Part shown: one piece after another, positions 1 through 5,335 of the stretch
How positions within the stretch are numbered: the first letter of the stretch is position 1
Layout of the letters: every line of letters starts with the position of its first letter
Origin: an uncultured Bacteroidota bacterium
Lineage (GTDB): Bacteria > Bacteroidota > Bacteroidia > Chitinophagales > Chitinophagaceae
NCBI GenBank assembly: GCA_903906615.1
Contig: CAIVKT010000264.1
Coordinates: forward strand, 1 to 5,335
Length of the DNA: 5,335 nucleotides
Direction: 5' to 3'
Notes under the pieces: model-generated
Told to the model about the DNA's origin: nothing
The model's database searches: none
What the model saw: only the letters and a program-made list of their open reading frames with translations
Made by a program: the position numbers and the translations under genes

Positions 1-1
1 A

Positions 2-805
2 AGACAGAAATACAGCGAGATCGCTTTGCAGGATAAGGATACCAATGCCAGTTCGTGCTGCGGTGCCAGTTGTTGCAGTACCGAGGTGTATAACATCATG
101 AGCGATGATTACACGGAACTTGATGGTTATAACGCAGATGCAGATCTTGGGCTGGGCTGCGGCTTGCCTACAGAGTTTGCCAGGATAAAGGCCGGCAATA
201 CGGTAATAGACCTGGGAAGTGGCGCCGGTAACGATTGTTTCATCGCAAGAGCTGTGGCAGGGGAAACGGGCAAGATCATAGGCATTGATTTTACGGAGGC
301 TATGATAGATAAGGCCAGGGCTAATGCTGAAAAGCTGGGCTTTAATAATGTTGAATTCAGGTATGGAGATATTGAAAAAATGCCGGTGACAGCAGGCAAG
401 GCTGATGTAATAGTGAGCAACTGTGTGCTTAACCTTGTGCCCAATAAGGAAAACGTTTTCAAAGAAATATTCCGTGTTTTGAAGCCCGGTGGGCATTTCA
501 GTATTTCCGACGTAGTGCTGGTAGGTGAGTTGCCTGATAAGATACGGCAGACCGCTGAACTATATGCCGGCTGTATATCAGGAGCCCTCCAAAAAAGTGC
601 TTATTTAGGCTTAGTAACGGCATCGGGATTTGCCGACATCACTATTCAGAAAGAGAAAGCAATAGTAATACCAGATGATATACTGGCTACTTATTTGACG
701 GCAGGAGAGATCGCCGATTTTAAGGCAAGCGGTTTAGGGATATACAGCATCACTGTTTTTGCAAAAAAGCCGGAAGCCTGCTGTGCGCCGGGTTGCTGCT
801 CATAA
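2..805 (+). CDS. arsM: Arsenite S-adenosylmethionine methyltransferase ArsM, 5' end cut by the window
   Basis: This cytosolic enzyme methylates As(III) with S-adenosylmethionine, giving methylated arsenicals that can be volatile. Residues are numbered from the first complete codon at position 2 (267 visible). The SAM-binding motif I is DLGSGAGND (70-78), and the acidic end of strand 2 is D96 in GIDFT. The three arsenite-binding cysteines expected of ArsM are C53 (LGCGLP), C141 (SNCVLN) and C191 (AGCISGAL); the 50-residue spacing of the last two fits the family. Both ends carry extra cysteine pairs: CCGASCC (19-25) and CCAPGCC (260-266). The reading frame is open to the left edge, and the residues before the TTG at 26 (RQKYSEIA) look like the family's usual N-terminal helix. 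The true start is therefore judged to lie upstream of the window, with TTG at 26 an internal leucine. The gene is the first visible member of an ars operon, 8 bases before the aquaporin gene. Confidence 0.93.
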   Translation, partial: RQKYSEIALQDKDTNASSCCGASCCSTEVYNIMSDDYTELDGYNADADLGLGCGLPTEFARIKAGNTVIDLGSGAGNDCFIARAVAGETGKIIGIDFTEAMIDKARANAEKLGFNNVEFRYGDIEKMPVTAGKADVIVSNCVLNLVPNKENVFKEIFRVLKPGGHFSISDVVLVGELPDKIRQTAELYAGCISGALQKSAYLGLVTASGFADITIQKEKAIVIPDDILATYLTAGEIADFKASGLGIYSITVFAKKPEACCAPGCCS

Positions 806-813
806 ATATTTGT

Positions 814-1458
814 ATGAGAAAAGTATTCGCAGAATTTTTAGGTACATATGCACTGGTTTTTGCCGGTACTGGCGCTATTGTTATTGATCAGCAGTTTCAT
901 GGGGCCATCACGCATGTCGGCATCGCCATCACCTTCGGGCTTATCGTAATGAGCATGATCTATGCCTTCGGCGATATATCGGGCGCGCACCTCAACCCTG
1001 CTGTAAGCATAGCGTTTGTTGCAGCAAAGCGTTTTCCTATAAAACTGCTGTTGCCTTATATTTTCGGGCAGCTATCAGGCGCTGTGCTGGCGAGTTTTAC
1101 GCTCAGGCTGATGTTCCCAGATAACCAATTGCTTGGCGCTACCATGCCATCGGGTTCAGTGTTGCAATCATTTATCATGGAGCTTATACTTACATTCTTT
1201 CTCATGCTGGTCATCATCAATGTAGCGGCAGGCAGTAAGGAGCAGGGTATGTTTGCCGGCCTCGCTATCGGTAGTGTGGTGTCATTAGAGGCCATGTTTG
1301 CCGGGCCGGTATGTGGCGCTTCCATGAACCCTGCGCGTTCCATCGCCCCTGCTTTGGTATCCGGGCATATGGAGCATATGTGGCTGTATGTAGCAGCGCC
1401 TATAGCCGGGGCTGTGTTAGCCGTTTTAGTATTCCAACTTTTAAAGCCTAAAGTATGA
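814..1458 (+). CDS. aqpN: NIP-like aquaglyceroporin of an ars operon (AqpN/AqpS type)
   Basis: This is a 214-residue inner-membrane channel of the MIP family, with six membrane segments and two half-helices. Both pore motifs are intact: SGAHLNPAV (NPA at 61-63) and GASMNPARS (NPA at 172-174). The stretches GLIVMSMIYAFG before the first NPA and FAGPVCGASMNPARS around the second resemble plant NIPs more than E. coli GlpF or AqpZ. Aligned by eye to GlpF, the selectivity filter would be F41, A160, A169 and R175, with small residues where GlpF has F200; that suits As(OH)3 or similar uncharged solutes. NIP-like bacterial channels are known in ars operons, where they let As(III) made by ArsC flow out. 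ATG at 814 is chosen because MRKVFAEFLGT is the normal family start; a TTG at 793 would add an unlikely N-terminus and overlap arsM. No clear Shine-Dalgarno is present. The symbol is assigned from similarity and context. Confidence 0.88.
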   Translation: MRKVFAEFLGTYALVFAGTGAIVIDQQFHGAITHVGIAITFGLIVMSMIYAFGDISGAHLNPAVSIAFVAAKRFPIKLLLPYIFGQLSGAVLASFTLRLMFPDNQLLGATMPSGSVLQSFIMELILTFFLMLVIINVAAGSKEQGMFAGLAIGSVVSLEAMFAGPVCGASMNPARSIAPALVSGHMEHMWLYVAAPIAGAVLAVLVFQLLKPKV

Positions 1459-1838
1459 ACATTCTTTTTGTGTGCATAGAGAACAGCAACCGTAGCCAGA
1501 TGGCGCAGGCCTTTGCTACCATGTATGGCAAGGGTGCGGTAACAGCCTACAGCGCAGGATCCAGGCCATCGGGCAAGATAAACCCAAGAGCTATAGCTGC
1601 TATGAAGGAACTGGGCTACGACCTCACCACCCACGATTCAAAGTCTTTAGATGATCTGCCCGATGTCTTGTTCGACTACGCCATAACCATGGGCTGCGGC
1701 GATGCCTGCCCGCTGGTGCGGGCTCAACACAGGCAAGACTGGAACATACCCGACCCGCGGGATATGGATGAAACCCAATTCAGGGCAGTGCGGGAGATGA
1801 TCGCAGAAAAAGTGCGACAGTTGCCCGGTATGCGTTAG
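1455..1838 (+). CDS. arsC: Arsenate reductase, low-molecular-weight tyrosine phosphatase fold
   Basis: This 127-residue cytosolic enzyme is expected to reduce As(V) to As(III), which the two genes before it would then export or methylate. The N-terminal P-loop is C7-IENSN-R13, the CX5R anion-binding loop of LMW phosphatases, followed by SQMAQAF as in ArsC. The resolving cysteines appear as C81 and C85 in MGCGDACP. The general-acid aspartate is D100 in the IPDPRD stretch. The first and second nucleophile positions match the pI258-type thioredoxin-linked ArsC (Cys10/82/89), but the last two cysteines are only four residues apart here. The electron donor (thioredoxin or a low-molecular-weight thiol) cannot be read from the sequence. 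The ATG overlaps the aquaporin stop in ATGA, which suggests translational coupling. The stop overlaps that of the convergent gene by 4 bases. A phosphatase acting on protein is the alternative, but is disfavoured by the cysteine set and the neighbours. Confidence 0.9.
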   Translation: MNILFVCIENSNRSQMAQAFATMYGKGAVTAYSAGSRPSGKINPRAIAAMKELGYDLTTHDSKSLDDLPDVLFDYAITMGCGDACPLVRAQHRQDWNIPDPRDMDETQFRAVREMIAEKVRQLPGMR

Positions 1839-1853
1839 TCCTGTTGCACGTTT
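1808..1853. terminator. Candidate bidirectional terminator hairpin spanning the overlapping stop codons
   Basis: Arms GTGCGACAG (1812-1820) and CTGTTGCAC (1841-1849) pair over 9 bases in the + strand RNA, with one G-U wobble, around a 20-base loop that holds both stop codons. Outside one mismatch the arms are flanked by AAA (1808-1810) and TTT (1851-1853). Read on the - strand, the stem is followed by TTTTT, but the wobble becomes an A-C mismatch, so the stem is 4+4. On the + strand the T-tract is weak (GTTTAGTTT). Position between two convergent operons makes termination plausible; the long loop and imperfect T-tract leave doubt. Confidence 0.4.
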
Positions 1854-3517
1854 AGTTTGCTCATGTCCGCCGTTTTCCATTTGTCGCCCACGCTATAGAG
1901 CAGCAGGTACTGGCTGGCGGGATGCTTCAGGGTGATCTCGTACCACCTGCCGGGGTCTTTCATATTTACAGAGTAGTCGGGCGTTTCATAGCTGCGCGCG
2001 CCGTGGCCTTCGTACCACCACCAGTTGCCGGTATGGTTGAGTGTAACGCGAATGACACTGTCATTTATTACGGTCACATTGGCCCCGTCATAATCGTTCG
2101 TCATGTTGTACGATGCCACATCGTAAATATTATTGCTGAGTATGGTATCAGAGAGGGTCTCTTTCATCATTTTATACATGCCTTCGGGCTGCGCGCCTAT
2201 CATGGGTGCGCCATTCATATTCTCGGGTAGGTTCAGTAGCAGCACGGTTTTAGCGCCGGGATCGGGTAGGTGCCGCAGCAACCTGGTATTGATCACATCC
2301 GACTCCATCCAGTATGTATTTAATTGGATGGTGAAGAAAAGATTAAGGTCAACGCAGGCACAGAAAAGTACTATCAGCACATACTTATTCTGCACCCACT
2401 TTGCCACTAGCATAGCCAGCAGCAGGTACACAAACGCATCGGTGAAGTAGGTGTACCGATCATAAAATACCAGCAGTGCCGAACCTGGAAATGGCAGCGG
2501 CATCAGAAAGCAAATATTGATGATAGCCAATGTAAAGAGCAGGAACATGGCTTTACTGTAACTGCTTATTTTACTAAGCCGTCCTATCGCATATACAAAG
2601 ACGAAGAGTAGCAATCCATATAAAATGATCAACGTTACAGGGGACTCGCAGGCTGCATACACTTTATCCTTTATTGCAGGAGGGAAAAAGCGCCCCAGGA
2701 AAACTATATGGAACAAGTACTTCGGTAGCTTAGACAGGTAGTCGACTACGGATAGGTGCAAATCTATCTTGTGCGGTTTAAAGTTTTTGAACGTAGCCAG
2801 TAGCGCCACAAAGTACAGGCCCAGCATCACCAGCTGCGGTACAAAGAAGAAAGCAAGTGTTTTGCGGAATATTATCTTATCATAATTAAGTGCATAGCGG
2901 TAGTAAAGCATCACTGTAAGTGCCAGTATGGGTATCAGGTAAAAGATCTCCAGTGTGAAGGCACACAGCACAAAAACAATAATGGAGTACCAGATGTACT
3001 TTATCTGCTGTGAATGCATGTATTTTTGTATCCACAGCAGGATAAGGAAAATGAAGAAAAAACTTTGCAGGTAATGATAGTAAGCGCGGCATACCAATAT
3101 CTCGGAGATGTAAGGTGAGCAGGTGAATATCAATACGCCAACAAGTGGCAGCAATGTGCTTTTTTTGATCCCTGAGTCTGTAAGTATGTTTCTGAAAAAA
3201 ACAAAGAATAGTGTGGCATTGAGTGCCTGTATGGTGATGTAGAGTATGCCCCATAGCCACGTATTGAATCCCCATATCTTGTAGAAGATATAATAGTGCA
3301 GCGTCAGCAGCTGGTAAAAGCTCTGGTCGGTAGAGTTGGTACGGTTAATGAAATCCCAGAAGCTTTGGTGCTTCATGTTGTACAGGAAGCCGGCTGCGTC
3401 TATTACCCAGCCACCACGCGCTGTGGCAATGTACAGCACAAACGTGATCACCCATAGCATCAGGAACACCCATGGTGCTTTAATGGTATTGAGGCGGGAT
3501 GCAAAACTGTTATCCAT
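1835..3517 (-). CDS. GT-C-type multi-pass membrane glycosyltransferase-like protein, tandem paralog (last copy of array)
   Basis: This 560-residue protein has about 11-13 hydrophobic segments over residues 16-398 and a soluble C-terminal domain from about 405. The layout fits GT-C glycosyltransferases, which move sugars from lipid carriers at the outer face of the inner membrane. Visible hallmarks are an acidic residue just after the first membrane segment (D40, GGWVID); the SPYISEILVCRA stretch at 134-145 with E139, which recalls the HPxHxEAVAW motif of TMTC-like GT-C proteins; HYLQ at 148-151; E190; and DRYTYF at 353-358. The C-terminal domain contains LLLNLPENMNG (427-436), YNMT (470-473), DGA (477-479) and WWW (499-501). 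No specific Pfam family is recognised, and neither donor nor acceptor can be named. It follows its 563-residue paralog by 28 bases and is probably co-transcribed. Start ATG at 3517; the only nearby upstream ATG is out of frame. Compared with its paralog, W147-K148 is replaced by C143-R144. Confidence 0.85.
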   Translation of the reverse strand: MDNSFASRLNTIKAPWVFLMLWVITFVLYIATARGGWVIDAAGFLYNMKHQSFWDFINRTNSTDQSFYQLLTLHYYIFYKIWGFNTWLWGILYITIQALNATLFFVFFRNILTDSGIKKSTLLPLVGVLIFTCSPYISEILVCRAYYHYLQSFFFIFLILLWIQKYMHSQQIKYIWYSIIVFVLCAFTLEIFYLIPILALTVMLYYRYALNYDKIIFRKTLAFFFVPQLVMLGLYFVALLATFKNFKPHKIDLHLSVVDYLSKLPKYLFHIVFLGRFFPPAIKDKVYAACESPVTLIILYGLLLFVFVYAIGRLSKISSYSKAMFLLFTLAIINICFLMPLPFPGSALLVFYDRYTYFTDAFVYLLLAMLVAKWVQNKYVLIVLFCACVDLNLFFTIQLNTYWMESDVINTRLLRHLPDPGAKTVLLLNLPENMNGAPMIGAQPEGMYKMMKETLSDTILSNNIYDVASYNMTNDYDGANVTVINDSVIRVTLNHTGNWWWYEGHGARSYETPDYSVNMKDPGRWYEITLKHPASQYLLLYSVGDKWKTADMSKLNVQQD

Positions 3518-3545
3518 TGTATTGAATGTTATTGAGCATTAGTGA

Positions 3546-5237
3546 TCAGTTCTGGTCTGTGTTTTTGTTCATCAGGTCTACTTTTTTCCATTGGTCGCCT
3601 ACATTGTATAACAAAACGTATTCGCTTATCGGCTTTTTGAATTTCAGCTCATACCAATGTCCCTGGTCTATCATATTTACTTTGTAATACTCATTCTCAT
3701 AACTAAATGCGCCCCACATGCCACTCCACCACCAGGTGCCCCACTGGTTGAGTGTTACATGCACCACAGTATCTCCATATACATTCACATGCGCGCCATC
3801 AGACGGGCTTGTCATGTTGTATGAAACCACATCATACATAGCATTGTTTATTTGCCGCACATTATTCAGGTTATACATCTGCCGGAATGAATAATGGTGG
3901 AATGGCCCTATTATGGGAACACCATTCATATATTCCGGTACATTAAGCAGAAGAACCACTTTATTATCCGTAGGGGGTACGGAATGAACAAGATGATCAG
4001 CAATGCAGGCAGATTGCCCCCAGTACCTGGTTACTTTTACTGTCAGGTAAATATTAACGGCAGCATAAAGAATAAATAAAGTGATGGCTATTTCCTTTAC
4101 TTTGATTTGCACGAGCAGCAGCATCAGCAACAAATAGATGAATGGCAGCATGAAATAAGTATACCTGTCAAAATTTACCAGAAGTGTTTCGGGGAACCAA
4201 ACCGGGCATACCATTGCTATACAGACCTGTGCCCAGAATAAGATAAGTACTGCGGCTTTAGTGGATGGGTTGATTTTTTTAAAGCGTATTAAGATCGGGC
4301 CCCACAGACAAGCCATAAATCCCCAAAACAGAATAATACCTTTTCGGGAGGCAAAGAAATCATAAACAGCCTGGGCGTGGCTGTGGGCAAGAAATCGGCC
4401 AAAGAAGATCACATGAAACAGATATAATGGCGGCTTGCGTAAATAGCCTAAGACAGGTTGGTGTACTTCGTCGCCGGCATCGCCAGCGTAAGCGCCCGAA
4501 ATAAGAGTGGTGAAGAGGATATGGGCCAATATCAGGAGGCATACGGGTAGGAGAAAATAAAGCAGTGCTTTCCTGAAAGTGGTTTTATCGTATCCTAATA
4601 CCCACCGGTAATAAGCGATTAAAGAGAACACAAAAAAAGGTGTTATAAAAAAGAATTCATCAGAAAAAGTGGAGCAGAAGAATAATGCCAGCGAAAGGCA
4701 TACATATTTTACCGACGGAGTAGTATGGTATTGTTGTACGCAATACAATATACACAGTATAAGCAGCATGGCCTGCAGGTAGTGGAACGATGCTTTCCAT
4801 ACCATTACCTCCGACAAGTGCGGGCAGATGCAGAATAGCAACACACCACCGGCAGCAATTATTGTTGCTTTCTTAATGCCTGCTGCTGCAAACAGCCTGC
4901 TGCTAATAACAAACAACAGCGTTGCATTGGTGGCCTGTAGCGTTATGAAAAGCAAATGCCATAACCATGCTTTGGTGCCAAACAAAAGATAAAAGAAGTA
5001 AGTGGTAAGCTGGGTAAACTGGTACATATTACCTCTAGACTCTCTCCTGTTTATGTATTCCCAGAATGGCCCGCGTATTTTTTGTATCTCCTCTACCGTA
5101 TCTGATACCCAACCTCCCTTTGCCGCAGGCAGGTATAGTAAGAAAAGAATTAGCCACAGCAAACCGAACAGGTAGATACTTCTGCCCCGGTTCTGTGCCT
5201 GGAAAGCTGTAATGCCGGTTGCTGTATTTTTATTCAT
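3546..5237 (-). CDS. GT-C-type multi-pass membrane glycosyltransferase-like protein, tandem paralog (middle copy)
   Basis: This 563-residue protein is collinear with the following gene along nearly its whole length. After a short basic N-terminus, membrane segments run from about 21 to 402. The post-TM1 acidic residue is D46 (GGWVSD). The loop CPHLSEVMVWKA (138-149) is closer than its paralog's to the HPxHxEAVAW pattern of TMTC-like GT-C proteins and carries E143, followed by HYLQ (152-155). Other shared points are E194, YDKTTFRK (216-223), YLFHVIFFGRF (272-282) and DRYTYF (357-362). The C-terminal domain has LLLNVPEYMNG (429-439), YNMT (473-476) and WWW (502-504). Over the last 83 alignable residues before the tail (473-555 here, 470-552 in the paralog) I count 46 identities without a gap. 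This indicates an old duplication with selection kept on the C-terminal domain. ATG at 5237 sits 56 bases after the stop of a third copy. The catalytic role is inferred from architecture, and the substrate is unknown. Confidence 0.85.
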   Translation of the reverse strand: MNKNTATGITAFQAQNRGRSIYLFGLLWLILFLLYLPAAKGGWVSDTVEEIQKIRGPFWEYINRRESRGNMYQFTQLTTYFFYLLFGTKAWLWHLLFITLQATNATLLFVISSRLFAAAGIKKATIIAAGGVLLFCICPHLSEVMVWKASFHYLQAMLLILCILYCVQQYHTTPSVKYVCLSLALFFCSTFSDEFFFITPFFVFSLIAYYRWVLGYDKTTFRKALLYFLLPVCLLILAHILFTTLISGAYAGDAGDEVHQPVLGYLRKPPLYLFHVIFFGRFLAHSHAQAVYDFFASRKGIILFWGFMACLWGPILIRFKKINPSTKAAVLILFWAQVCIAMVCPVWFPETLLVNFDRYTYFMLPFIYLLLMLLLVQIKVKEIAITLFILYAAVNIYLTVKVTRYWGQSACIADHLVHSVPPTDNKVVLLLNVPEYMNGVPIIGPFHHYSFRQMYNLNNVRQINNAMYDVVSYNMTSPSDGAHVNVYGDTVVHVTLNQWGTWWWSGMWGAFSYENEYYKVNMIDQGHWYELKFKKPISEYVLLYNVGDQWKKVDLMNKNTDQN

Positions 5238-5293
5238 TTCCGGTATTGGTTTTGTGCGAGCGGATATTATTTCCGTTCCTGAAAATCAGATCA
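5238..5293 (-). other. Short gap between third and middle GT-C copies
   Basis: This 56-base gap separates two genes on the same strand. No convincing Bacteroidota promoter (TTG near -33, TAxxTTTG near -7) was found. A small imperfect inverted repeat, CGGAAATAATATCCG on the - strand, gives a stem of only four pairs and is not enough to call a terminator or operator. Read-through transcription from the upstream copy is the simplest view. Confidence 0.35.
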
Positions 5294-5335
5294 TTAATAC
5301 TGGTCATCATTTTTCTTCTTCATATCTACCACCCG
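5294..5335 (-). CDS. C-terminal tail of a third GT-C paralog, 5' part beyond the window
   Basis: Only the last 13 codons and a TAA stop lie in the window, reading RVVDMKKKNDDQY. They match the tails of the two downstream copies, KKVDLMNKNTDQN and KTADMSKLNVQQD. Each of the three tails has exactly 13 residues; in the complete copies these follow the conserved GDxW tryptophan. Six of 13 positions are identical to the middle copy (V, D, K, N, D, Q). The shared strand, the 56-base gap to the next gene and the matching tail length point to a third member of the tandem array, first in transcription order. The evidence is short, so an unrelated lysine-rich C-terminus cannot be excluded. Confidence 0.6.
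   Translation of the reverse strand, partial: RVVDMKKKNDDQY

Noticed and set aside
26..28. TTG as the start codon of the methyltransferase
   Set aside because: The frame stays open to the window edge, and the residues before it (RQKYSEIA) look like normal ArsM N-terminal sequence, so the gene begins outside the window.
793..813. TTG start that would extend the aquaporin by seven residues and overlap arsM
   Set aside because: The ATG at 814 gives the standard family N-terminus, and the extension looks like read-through of the arsM tail frame.
1056..1634. Long open frame on the - strand opposite the aquaporin and arsC
   Set aside because: It lies opposite two well-supported genes, has no recognisable motif, and its composition is that of an antisense shadow.
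1922..2450. Two overlapping + strand open frames of about 100 codons
   Set aside because: They lie antisense to the conserved C-terminal domain and last membrane segments of the 560-residue protein and show no independent signals.
3160..3201. Runs of seven T and seven A (also seven T at 4274-4280) as possible phase-variation or frameshift sites
   Set aside because: Both genes are intact through the runs, the runs are short, and lysine or phenylalanine codons in an AT-leaning gene explain them.
1..5335. A joint arsenic and GT-C system
   Set aside because: The two blocks are convergent with no shared promoter, and GT-C proteins have no known part in arsenic handling; adjacency alone is not evidence.
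1..5335. tRNA, rRNA, CRISPR repeats, insertion sequence ends, attachment sites
   Set aside because: Reading both strands showed no cloverleaf, regular short repeats, transposase or terminal inverted repeats; coding sequence fills nearly the whole window.

Overview
The window looks like a piece of a Bacteroidota chromosome, probably near Chitinophagaceae. This rests on protein style, moderate GC content, starts without a clear Shine-Dalgarno sequence, and an arsenic gene order (arsM, NIP-like aquaporin, arsC) that fits this phylum. The assignment is an inference from sequence character, not a database match. Two blocks of genes face each other tail to tail.

Left block, + strand (start to 1838): a tight arsenic-resistance operon. 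It holds an arsenite S-adenosylmethionine methyltransferase (arsM, 5' end cut by the window edge), a NIP-like aquaglyceroporin (aqpN type), and a low-molecular-weight-phosphatase-fold arsenate reductase (arsC). Gaps are 8 bases (arsM to aquaporin) and a 4-base ATGA overlap (aquaporin to arsC). ArsC would reduce As(V) to As(III). As(III) could then leave through the aquaporin down its gradient or be methylated by ArsM. No ArsB or Acr3 pump and no ArsR regulator lies in the window; they may lie upstream.

Right block, - strand (1835 to the right edge): a tandem array of paralogous multi-pass membrane proteins of GT-C glycosyltransferase type. Two copies are complete (563 and 560 residues). The last 13 codons of a third copy, upstream in transcription order, are visible at the right edge. 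Each complete copy has about 11-13 membrane segments followed by a conserved soluble C-terminal domain of about 150 residues that I do not recognise. The exact substrate is unknown.

The two blocks meet at 1835-1838, where the stop codons of arsC and of the last GT-C gene overlap by 4 bases. A stem-loop with A-rich and T-rich flanks spans this point and may act as a shared terminator. Nothing in the window links the GT-C array functionally to arsenic; they appear to be only neighbours. No RNA gene, CRISPR array, insertion sequence or long non-coding stretch was seen. The longest gap between genes is 56 bases.
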